Assembly (NCBI RefSeq): GCF_016616885.1
Contig: NZ_CP067102.1
Coordinates: 4,430,501-4,494,500 of the forward strand
Direction: 5' to 3'
DNA: 64,000 nucleotides
Source: Bradyrhizobium diazoefficiens
Lineage (GTDB): Bacteria; Pseudomonadota; Alphaproteobacteria; Rhizobiales; Xanthobacteraceae
Part shown: one piece after another, positions 36,996 to 44,697 of the stretch
Layout of the letters: each line of letters opens with the position of its first letter
Numbering within the stretch: the stretch's first letter is position 1
Position numbers and translations under genes: made by a program
Notes under the pieces: generated by a model
Told to the model about the DNA's origin: nothing
Databases searched by the model: none
Seen by the model: only the letters and a program-made list of their open reading frames with translations

Positions 36996-38375
36996 TCACG
37001 CCACGCGCGGCACGGCGTCGAACCTGTTCACCAGGATATCCCGCTTGGTCTCGTCGACCCTCACGGTCATATCGAAACGGCCGTCGTGCAGCTCTTTTGC
37101 CAGCACCTCGGAATTGCGATGCAGCCAGGAGATGCCGGCGCCGTCGGCGGCGTCGATGGAGAGGTCGAGCGTGGTGCGTTTTGCGGCGAGCCGCTCCTCG
37201 ATCGCGCTGAGCAGCGCATCGATCCCCTCACCCGACACGGCGGAGACCAGCATGGCCGGATGATCCTCCGGCCTGCGGGCTGCGATGTTCAGGAGCTCTT
37301 CGCGCTGTTCGGAATCGTAACGGTCGATCTTGTTCCAAACCTCGATGATGCGGCCTGAGTCATCGGGGTTGATACCGAGCTGGCGCAGCACCGCATCGAC
37401 GTCGCTCTGCTGCGCCTCGGCATCCTCGTGCGAGATGTCGCGCACATGCAGGATGACGTCGGCCTCCAGCACCTCTTCCAGCGTGGCGCGGAAGGCGGCG
37501 ACGAGTTGCGTCGGCAGATTGGAGATGAAGCCGACGGTGTCCGACAGCATCGCCTTGCCGCCGTGCGGCAGCGTCAGCGCGCGCAAGGTCGGATCGAGCG
37601 TGGCGAACAGCATATCGGCGGCCTGCACGTCGGCGCGGGTCAGGCGATTGAACAGCGTCGACTTGCCGGCATTGGTGTAGCCGACCAGCGCGACGACGCG
37701 ATACGGCACGCGCAGGCGTCCAGCGCGATGCAGCCGCCGCGTCGCCTGCACCTTCTTCAGCTCGCCCTCGAGCTTGGAGATGCGCTCCTGGATCAGGCGG
37801 CGGTCGGCCTCGATCTGCGTCTCGCCGGGACCGCCCATGAATCCGAAACCGCCGCGCTGGCGCTCCAGATGGGTCCACGAGCGCACCAGGCGGGAGCGCT
37901 GGTAATTGAGATGGGCGAGCTCGACCTGAAGCGAGCCTTCCTTGGTCTTGGCGCGCCGGCCGAAGATTTCGAGAATCAGCCCGGTGCGGTCGAGCACCTT
38001 GGCGTGCAATTCCTTCTCGAGATTGCGCTGCTGGATCGGCGCCAGCGCGCAATCCATCACGACGAGCTCGACGTCGAGGCTCTTGGCCAGCGCGGCGATC
38101 TCCTCGACCTTGCCCTTGCCGATATAGGTCGCGGGCCGGATCTGGCTGATCGGCGCGATGATGGCGTCGGCAACGACGAGGTCGATCGCGCGCGCGAGGC
38201 CGGCGGCTTCGTCGAGCCGGGCCTCGGCGTCTCGTTGGACATGGCTCTCCGATTGCGCGTCGGCACCGCCCGCGCGCACGCGCAAATAGGGGCCGATGAC
38301 AAGCACCCGCCCCGTCTGCTTAGCCCCTGCCGACCGCGGACGATCGGCATCCCCGTCAAAATTCCGGGGTTCCAA
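36996..38375 (-). CDS. hflX: Ribosome-associated GTPase HflX
   Basis: GTPase of 459 residues. N-terminal HflX domain (about 40-215) ends in a coiled-coil with GGFGFMGGPGETQIEADRR. The G domain follows with G1 GYTNAGKST, G3 in SDTVGF, and G4 NKID. HflX splits stalled ribosomes under stress. The start appears to be TTG at 38375 because no ATG is near; hfq ends 11 bases upstream, so hfq-hflX form an operon as in many proteobacteria. Confidence 0.93.
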   Translation of the reverse strand: MEPRNFDGDADRPRSAGAKQTGRVLVIGPYLRVRAGGADAQSESHVQRDAEARLDEAAGLARAIDLVVADAIIAPISQIRPATYIGKGKVEEIAALAKSLDVELVVMDCALAPIQQRNLEKELHAKVLDRTGLILEIFGRRAKTKEGSLQVELAHLNYQRSRLVRSWTHLERQRGGFGFMGGPGETQIEADRRLIQERISKLEGELKKVQATRRLHRAGRLRVPYRVVALVGYTNAGKSTLFNRLTRADVQAADMLFATLDPTLRALTLPHGGKAMLSDTVGFISNLPTQLVAAFRATLEEVLEADVILHVRDISHEDAEAQQSDVDAVLRQLGINPDDSGRIIEVWNKIDRYDSEQREELLNIAARRPEDHPAMLVSAVSGEGIDALLSAIEERLAAKRTTLDLSIDAADGAGISWLHRNSEVLAKELHDGRFDMTVRVDETKRDILVNRFDAVPRVA

Positions 38376-38386
38376 TCAGATCACTC

Positions 38387-38635
38387 TCAAGCCGGCTGAT
38401 CCTCGCCGCCTTCGAACAGCTGGATCGGAGCGCCCGGCATGATGGTCGAGATCGCATGCTTGTAGACGAGCTGCGAATGACCGTCGCGCCGAAGCAGCAA
38501 ACAGAAATTGTCGAACCAGGTCACGATGCCCTGGAGCTTCACTCCGTTGACCAGAAAGATCGTCAGTGGCGTTTTGGTTTTGCGAACGTGATTGAGGAAG
38601 GTGTCCTGTAGGTTTTGTGCGCGGTCTGCCGCCAT
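38387..38635 (-). CDS. hfq: RNA chaperone Hfq
   Basis: Small RNA-binding ring protein of 82 residues. Sm1 motif [16 protein letters not shown] and Sm2 motif [11 protein letters not shown] are intact, with the usual [19 protein letters not shown] start. Acts in sRNA-mediated control, including nitrogen fixation control in rhizobia. Located next to hflX and downstream of ntrX, a common order in this group; about 250 bases without a gene separate it from ntrX. Confidence 0.97.
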   Translation of the reverse strand: MAADRAQNLQDTFLNHVRKTKTPLTIFLVNGVKLQGIVTWFDNFCLLLRRDGHSQLVYKHAISTIMPGAPIQLFEGGEDQPA

Positions 38636-38882
38636 TGTTTTTTTCTCGCTTTGAGTTTCTTTTTATTGCGCCGGTCGTGACCCTGTTTTCAAAATTGAGG
38701 CCTTCTTCCGGTTGCCGTTTCCCATGAGATCCCCCTCGGAGGAACAGCAGGTCGATTAGAGGGCAGGACGGCTTATTAGGCAAGCTGCTTCACGCGGCAA
38801 GCCATGCGGATTTGCCCCGAAAAACTACGGAAATAGATGATTTTCCTCGCGTATCCCTAAGGTTCGGCCGCGGCGTCGGGCG

Positions 38883-40253
38883 CTAGCCGACGCCGAGCGC
38901 CTTCAACTTTCGGTGCAGCGCCGAACGTTCCATGCCAACAAACTCGGCCGTGCGAGAGATATTTCCCGAGAAACGGCTGATCTGGGCAATCAAATAGTCG
39001 CGCTCGAACACTTCGCGGGCCTCACGCAGCGGCAGGCCCATGATGTGCTCGCCATTGTTGCTGGTCGGCATCGCCGGCACCATCGAGCCGACATCCTGCG
39101 GCAGCATGTCGGCGGTGATGATCACCTCCGGTCCGCCCGCGGCCAGAATCATGACTCTCTCAACGTTGTTGCGGAGCTGGCGCACATTGCCCGGCCAGAC
39201 ATGCGATTGCAGCACCGCCATCGCGTCCTGCCCGATCTGCCGCTTGGGCAGGCCGCTGCCGGCCGAGATCTGCTCCATGAAATAGTCGATCAGCTCCGGA
39301 ATGTCCTCGCGACGCTCGGAGAGCGCGGGCACGCGGATCGGCACCACCGAGAGCCGATGATAGAGGTCCTCGCGGAAATGGCCGGCCGCGATCTCCTCCT
39401 CGAGGTTGCGCGCGGTCGACGAGATGATGCGAACGTCGACCTGCACCTTGGCGGTGCCGCCGACGCGCTGGAACGACTGCTCGACCAGCACGCGCAAAAT
39501 CTTGTTCTGGGTCTCGCGCGGCATGTCCGCGATCTCGTCGATGAACAGCGTGCCGCCATGGGCTTCTTCGAGCGCACCCGCCTTGCGCGGCTGCTCGCCG
39601 TTGGACTGCTCGACGCCGAACAGCTCGTGCTCCATCCGCTCCGGAGTGATCGCGGCGGCATTGATGACGACGAAGGGGCCGTCGGCGCGGCCCGAGGCCG
39701 TATGTAGCGTGCGCGCGGTCAATTCCTTGCCGGCACCGGCAGGGCCGACGATCAGGATGCGGCTGTTGGCCTTGGCCGCACGCTCGATAGTCTGGCGCAA
39801 CTGGTTGACACTCGGGGAACGGCCGACGAGCTGGCTTGCGCTCGGCGCGAGCTGTTTCAGCTCCTTCACCTCGCGCTTGAGCCGCGAGTTTTCCAGCGCG
39901 CGGTTGGCGACCAGGATGAGGCGATCGGCCTTGAACGGCTTCTCGATGAAATCATAGGCGCCGCGCTTGATCGCGGCGACCGCGGTCTCGATGTTGCCGT
40001 GGCCGGAGATCATCACGACGGGCAGGTCGGCATTGTCCTTCTTGACCTGCTCCAGCAGCTGTAAGCCGTCGAGCTTGGAGCCCTGCAGCCAGATGTCGAG
40101 GAACACGAGGTGCGGCCTGCGATTGGCGATTTCGGCCAAGGCCGAGTCGCTATCGCGCGCCGTTCGCGTGACAAAACCCTCGTCTTCGAGGATGCCCGCA
40201 ACGAGATCCCGAATATCGGCCTCATCATCGACAATCAGAATTTCACTTGCCAT
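38883..40253 (-). CDS. ntrX: Nitrogen-regulation response regulator NtrX
   Basis: Response regulator of 456 residues: receiver domain (phospho-acceptor Asp53), AAA+ domain (about 140-370, Walker A GPAGAGKE, Walker B TLFIDEIADM) and a Fis-type helix-turn-helix (NISRTAEFVGMERSALHRKL). The GAFTGA loop that contacts sigma-54 is not present between LFGVEQSNG and GALEEA, as known for NtrX, so it does not work as a standard sigma-54 activator. Paired with the NtrY kinase gene 17 bases upstream. Confidence 0.93.
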   Translation of the reverse strand: MASEILIVDDEADIRDLVAGILEDEGFVTRTARDSDSALAEIANRRPHLVFLDIWLQGSKLDGLQLLEQVKKDNADLPVVMISGHGNIETAVAAIKRGAYDFIEKPFKADRLILVANRALENSRLKREVKELKQLAPSASQLVGRSPSVNQLRQTIERAAKANSRILIVGPAGAGKELTARTLHTASGRADGPFVVINAAAITPERMEHELFGVEQSNGEQPRKAGALEEAHGGTLFIDEIADMPRETQNKILRVLVEQSFQRVGGTAKVQVDVRIISSTARNLEEEIAAGHFREDLYHRLSVVPIRVPALSERREDIPELIDYFMEQISAGSGLPKRQIGQDAMAVLQSHVWPGNVRQLRNNVERVMILAAGGPEVIITADMLPQDVGSMVPAMPTSNNGEHIMGLPLREAREVFERDYLIAQISRFSGNISRTAEFVGMERSALHRKLKALGVG

Positions 40254-40270
40254 GGGTCGCGCCTGTCTTG

Positions 40271-42706
40271 TCAGTTGCCTGTTGAGGCTTCGATCTTCGT
40301 TGAATCATTGGTCTTTTCAGCCGGCTCTTTGGTTTCGGCCGTCGTCTCTTTTGTTTCCGGCGACGTGACGGAATCCGCCTTGATATCCGCCGTGGTTGCG
40401 TCCTTGGTCGCCACCTCGGCTGCTTCCTGCGCCGGCTCCTTGACTGCCGGGGCCTGCTCGGCCCCCTCGCCCTTCGCGGGAGTCCCTGAGATCGCAAAGC
40501 GCATCCGCATCCAGGCGCCGCGCTGGCCTTCGCGGAAGTCGGAGGCGTCCTTAAGCTCGATGCGGCCGCCATGGTCTTCCAGCACACGGCCGACGATGGC
40601 AAGGCCAAGGCCGGTGCCTTTGGCGCGCGTCGTCACATAGGGCTCGAGCAGCCGCGAGCGCGCCACCTTGGGCAGGCCGATGCCGTTGTCGATGACGTCG
40701 ATCAGCACATCCTCGCCCTCGCGCGAGACCACGACGTCGATGCGGCCCTTGCCACCGTCCTTGGCCAGCTCTTCCGGCGGCACCTGCTCGATCGCCTCGG
40801 TGGCGTTCTTGACGATGTTGGTGACCGCCTGCGAGATCAGCCGCCGGTCGAACTGGGCGCGCAGCGGATCGTCCCTGAACTCGGCCTCGATATCGAGCTC
40901 GGGATGGGCGACCTTCATCAGGAACACCGCCTGCCGCACGGTGTCGGCGACGTCCTCGCCTTCCATCACGGGCTTCGGCATCCGCGCAAAGCGCGAGAAC
41001 TCGTCGACCATGCGGCGGATATCGTCGACCTGGCGCACGATGGTATCGGTGCACTGCTCGAAGATCTGCTTGTCCTTGGCCTCGGTGATGTCCTTGCCGA
41101 ACTTGCGGCGGATGCGCTCGGCCGAGAGCTGGATCGGCGTCAGCGGATTCTTGATCTCGTGGGCGATGCGGCGCGCGACATCGCCCCAGGCCGAGGTGCG
41201 CTGCGCGGACACCAGCTCGGTGATGTCGTCGAGCGTGATGATGTAGCTGTCGTGCGGCTGGTTTTTCTCGGCGCTGACGCGCACTGAAAGATTTCGCTCG
41301 GTGCCGTCGCGCGTGATCGTGATCTGGCCCTGCACCAGGCGCTGGGTCCCTTCCCGCGACGTCTTCATCATCTCGTCGAGCTCGGGCAGCACGTCGGAGA
41401 GCGAATGGCCGAGCGTCTCGGCCTCGGAGTGCCCGATCAGCTTCTCGGCGGAGCGGTTGAGGATGCCGACGCTGCCCGAAGTATCGACGCCGATGATGCC
41501 GGCGCTCGCCGAGGACAGCACCGCTTCGATGAAGCGGCGGCGGCTGTCGATGAGGTCGCTGGCGTTGACGAGCTCATCGCGCTGGCTGCGCAATTCCTGC
41601 GTCATCTTGTTGAAGGTCTCACCTAACTGGGCGAGATCGCCTTCCGACTGATGCACGGGCACCTTCACATGGAGGTCGCCGGTCGAGACGGTGTGGGCCG
41701 CGTTCATCAGCCGCCGGATCGGCGCCACCAGCGAGTTGGCGAAGTTGAGGCCGATCAGCACCGAGGCCATCAGGATGGTCAGCGCGATCACCGCAAACAT
41801 CAGCGCAAACGCCACCTGGATGCCAAGCCGGCGCGACTCGATCTGGGCATATTCGGCGACGCTGATCTCGGTCTGCTTGAGCTGACTGACGACCTTCGGA
41901 TCGAGCGGCCGGGCGACGTACAGGAACGTGTCGCTGAAGGCGCGCAGGCGGATCACCGCCGCGACGTAGCTCGCATCCGGCAGCACCGCGATCTCGGGCT
42001 CGTTCTCGTTGACGTTGCTGAGGAAGTCGGGCGCCGGCGGCGAATAGGCCAGTCGCATACCCGTGTCGGCGGATTCGAGAATGTTGGTGTTCTTGTCGAT
42101 GATCATCGCGCCCGGCAGATTGCGGGAGCCCGCGCTGGCGGTGAGCAGCTCGCGGAACGACCGGCGATCCTGGTCGTAGAGTGGCCGGGCATGGGCGATG
42201 TCATTGGCCATGCCGATGATGTCGCCGCGGATCAATTGCGCATGGTCCTGCATATAGGCCCGCGCGATATCCAGCGAGTTCTGAATGACTTCCTTGGTCG
42301 GTCCCGAGAACAGCCGGTCGAGACCGCGTTCGAGGGTGACGTTGGCGACGACGGAAACAAGCACCGCCGGCAGCACCGCGACGATCGAGAACAGGCTGAC
42401 GATCTGGACATGCAGGCGCGCCGCCGCCCTGCCCCGCCGCCGTGCCAGGATCAGCTGCCAGAGCTCTCGCACGATGATTCCGACCAGCAGCAGGATCGTG
42501 CCCGCATTGATCAGGTAGAACGAGCGGACCACCTCCGGCGTCGGATCGATCCTGGTGAGGCCGGTCAGGACCAGGAAGGTCAGGAGGCCCGACAACAGCG
42601 CCAGCGCCACCGCAAACGGCACCAACCAGCGCCGCACCGACCAACGCCGGGGCTCTTCCGCTGGGGCCGTGTCAAAGGATGCGGCCGAGGTATCTGCGCT
42701 GGTCAT
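40271..42706 (-). CDS. ntrY: Nitrogen-regulation sensor histidine kinase NtrY
   Basis: Membrane sensor kinase of 811 residues. Two or three helices near residues 30-120, a periplasmic part, another helix near 300, HAMP, PAS (about 400-480) and HisKA/HATPase. The phospho-acceptor His is in [22 protein letters not shown] motifs are QAVTNIVKNATEA and DNGIGLP with GTGLGLAI. The last about 60 residues are an unusual low-complexity Lys/Glu/Thr/Ala tail (for example TKETTAETKEPAEKTNDSTK). Start ATG 42706. Not preceded by ntrC directly but by the FecR/VCBS island. Confidence 0.92.
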   Translation of the reverse strand: MTSADTSAASFDTAPAEEPRRWSVRRWLVPFAVALALLSGLLTFLVLTGLTRIDPTPEVVRSFYLINAGTILLLVGIIVRELWQLILARRRGRAAARLHVQIVSLFSIVAVLPAVLVSVVANVTLERGLDRLFSGPTKEVIQNSLDIARAYMQDHAQLIRGDIIGMANDIAHARPLYDQDRRSFRELLTASAGSRNLPGAMIIDKNTNILESADTGMRLAYSPPAPDFLSNVNENEPEIAVLPDASYVAAVIRLRAFSDTFLYVARPLDPKVVSQLKQTEISVAEYAQIESRRLGIQVAFALMFAVIALTILMASVLIGLNFANSLVAPIRRLMNAAHTVSTGDLHVKVPVHQSEGDLAQLGETFNKMTQELRSQRDELVNASDLIDSRRRFIEAVLSSASAGIIGVDTSGSVGILNRSAEKLIGHSEAETLGHSLSDVLPELDEMMKTSREGTQRLVQGQITITRDGTERNLSVRVSAEKNQPHDSYIITLDDITELVSAQRTSAWGDVARRIAHEIKNPLTPIQLSAERIRRKFGKDITEAKDKQIFEQCTDTIVRQVDDIRRMVDEFSRFARMPKPVMEGEDVADTVRQAVFLMKVAHPELDIEAEFRDDPLRAQFDRRLISQAVTNIVKNATEAIEQVPPEELAKDGGKGRIDVVVSREGEDVLIDVIDNGIGLPKVARSRLLEPYVTTRAKGTGLGLAIVGRVLEDHGGRIELKDASDFREGQRGAWMRMRFAISGTPAKGEGAEQAPAVKEPAQEAAEVATKDATTADIKADSVTSPETKETTAETKEPAEKTNDSTKIEASTGN

Positions 42707-42980
42707 TCCGGCAATGGGGTGCTGAAAACGGGTCCGCGATCGGCGGCTACTGATGTATTCGTACCACATTGTTGCCGAGACGCGACAGTGTCAAATCGCC
42801 TTGGCAATTCAGTGGCTTACCAATTTCAACTTCTTCTTTTGGCCATGTTTGACCAAAACGGGAAACTTGGACTCGGAGGCTCGCGCCTCTTGTCTCGCGT
42901 GGCGATTTACGGCCCGGCATTGTGACGAGAGCGAGGGCTACGGATGGGTTATCCACATCTGGTCTTCCGCTGAGGGCATC

Positions 42981-43811
42981 CTAGCGCACGCCATACCGCG
43001 CGAATTCCTCCGCGATGTCGGCCCGGATGGCCTTCGCGGCCGCGACGTCGGCTTCGCCGGCGGCGATGTCGCCGCGGCGGGCCTTCGCCAGGCCCCGGCC
43101 ATACAGCGCGGCCGCCAGCTTCGGGTCGATGCGGAGCGCGGAATCGTAGTCGGCGATCGCCGCCGCGAGACGTCCGGCCCTGAGGTTCGCCAGCGCGCGG
43201 GAATCGTAGGTCGCCGAGGTGTGGGCGCCGGCGCCGATCGCCCTGTCGCAGGCCTCCATGGCGTCCCGCGCCTCCGTCGAACTCGCCCGGATCCAGCAGA
43301 GGCCGCTCCAAGCCACTTCCAGGTCGGGGTCGAGACGCACCGCTTCGCCGTAGTCGCGCTCCGCGCGCGTCGGATCGCCCTTCTTCAGCCGGGCCTCGGC
43401 GCGGTTGGCGAAGGCCCGCGCATAGGTCGGAGCGAGGGCGACGGCCCGGTCGAAATCCTCGATCGCGGCGTCGTAGTCGCCCTTTCTCAGTCTGGCCGCG
43501 CCGAGGTTGTTGACGGGCTTGACGAAGGCCGGATCGACCGCGATGGCGCTTTCAAAGTCGGCCACGGCGTGGTCGTAGTCGGCCTTCTCGGAGTAGGCGA
43601 CGCCGCGGTTGTTGTAGGCGATGGCGAGCGAAGACGGGCCGCCCTGGTTCGCCTCGATGAAGGCCGAGCAGGCCTCGATCCGCGTGTCGGGCGCAGCGGC
43701 GCCGTTGCACAGCTCGACGTTCCGGAACTGGCCTTCCTTCAGCTTCTGTGCGGCGGCCGGCGCGAGCAGCAGGATCACGATCGACGCCGCCGCGAGGCGC
43801 GCGTTCAGCAT
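42981..43811 (-). CDS. Secreted TPR-repeat protein
   Basis: Protein of 276 residues with a signal peptide (LAAASIVILLLAPAAAQ) and about five tetratricopeptide repeats from residue 62 onward (AYNNRGVAYSEKADYDHAVA and following NNLGAARLRKGDYDAAIEDF, NRAEARLKKGD, DSRALANLRAGRLAAAIADY). Likely a periplasmic protein-binding scaffold. The start overlaps the end of the FecR-domain gene upstream by seven bases, so the two are co-translated. Located between ntrY and ntrC. Confidence 0.85.
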   Translation of the reverse strand: MLNARLAAASIVILLLAPAAAQKLKEGQFRNVELCNGAAAPDTRIEACSAFIEANQGGPSSLAIAYNNRGVAYSEKADYDHAVADFESAIAVDPAFVKPVNNLGAARLRKGDYDAAIEDFDRAVALAPTYARAFANRAEARLKKGDPTRAERDYGEAVRLDPDLEVAWSGLCWIRASSTEARDAMEACDRAIGAGAHTSATYDSRALANLRAGRLAAAIADYDSALRIDPKLAAALYGRGLAKARRGDIAAGEADVAAAKAIRADIAEEFARYGVR

Positions 43812-44488
43812 CCGCGGCAGATGCCGGGCGTACGCTCGGCCCTCCGCTCCCGCGCCGGAGCGGCCGCCCTGCGCTTCGGAACGCCGCTCTTGTCCAGCAC
43901 CTTGTCCTTGCCCTCCTCGATCAGGGTGGAGAACCTGACGGTGCCGTCGTCGGAGACCTCGATGTGGGGCGTGGTGCCCCGGATGCCCATGGTCGCCACC
44001 GGAGTGTCGACCTTCATGTCGCCGCTCTTGGCGACGGCTCCGGCCACGAAGGTGGCCGTCCCCCTGGTCAGGTTGAACAGGCTCGCGTTGGATTTGGCGC
44101 CCGGGTCGTAGACGAATTCGTTCATCTCCATGCTGGCGTTGCTGGACAGGTTGAACGAAGAGCCGTCGGCGAAATTGATGCCGAGCTTGCCGTCGGCGCC
44201 GGTCTTGACCACGTCGCCCTGGTAGACCGGGTCGCCGACCTTGACGGCGGCCTTGTCGTTGGAAAGGGCGGTCTGGAAGACGGCCGTGCCGGCGTGCTCG
44301 ACCGCCACCTTGCCGACGATCATCACGATCTTGCCGATCGGTTTGACGTCGGAGGGCGGCGCGTTCTGCGCCGACGCCGTCCGGGATGCGGTCAAACCGA
44401 GACACAGGAAGCCGAGACACAGGAAGCCGAGACACAGGAAGCCGAGCCGCAGGGCCGCGAGGCCCACCATCGTCCGTCGCCCGTCCAT
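43805..44488 (-). CDS. Secreted FecR-domain protein
   Basis: Protein of 227 residues. A long signal peptide (residues 1-40) contains the repeat LGFLC three times. The mature part has a FecR-like (PF04773) beta domain: GKIVMIVGKVAVEHAG, GDPVYQGDVVKTGADGKLGI, FADGSSFNLSSNASMEMNEF, then TPVATMGIRGTTPHIEV. Unlike the sigma-regulator FecR, no membrane anchor or cytoplasmic part is visible. Ribosome site GGGAG lies seven bases before ATG 44488. The end is basic and Arg-rich (KRRAAAPARERRAERTPG) with a final CRGC. Coupled to the TPR gene; divergent from the VCBS gene. Confidence 0.85.
   Translation of the reverse strand: MDGRRTMVGLAALRLGFLCLGFLCLGFLCLGLTASRTASAQNAPPSDVKPIGKIVMIVGKVAVEHAGTAVFQTALSNDKAAVKVGDPVYQGDVVKTGADGKLGINFADGSSFNLSSNASMEMNEFVYDPGAKSNASLFNLTRGTATFVAGAVAKSGDMKVDTPVATMGIRGTTPHIEVSDDGTVRFSTLIEEGKDKVLDKSGVPKRRAAAPARERRAERTPGICRGC
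44397..44446. repeat. 15-bp tandem repeat inside the FecR signal peptide
   Basis: Three exact copies of CCGAGACACAGGAAG (44397-44441) and the first five bases of a fourth. The unit is a multiple of three, so it codes the pentapeptide LGFLC repeated in the hydrophobic core of the FecR signal peptide. Confidence 0.9.
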
Positions 44489-44697
44489 GCTGCTTCTCCC
44501 TTCGCGAGAAGAGCCCCATCATCGCGCCCCGCGAATGATGGCAGAGCCACGCGAGACGGGCCAGATCGGGCTTCGGGCTACCACTTAATAGTCAGTCGGG
44601 CCCGCGTTCATGCTGCGCGGCGTCCGCCGAAATGGCGTATTTCCGAGCGTGCAATGCGGGCAGATGCGGCGGCATCGGCGCGATCCGAAACGACAAC

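Noticed and set aside
42747..42956. Short reverse-strand frame upstream of ntrY
   Set aside because: No coding character; this is the likely ntrY promoter region.
44397..44446. CRISPR-like repeat
   Set aside because: Units are 15 bases with no spacers; it is a coding tandem repeat.
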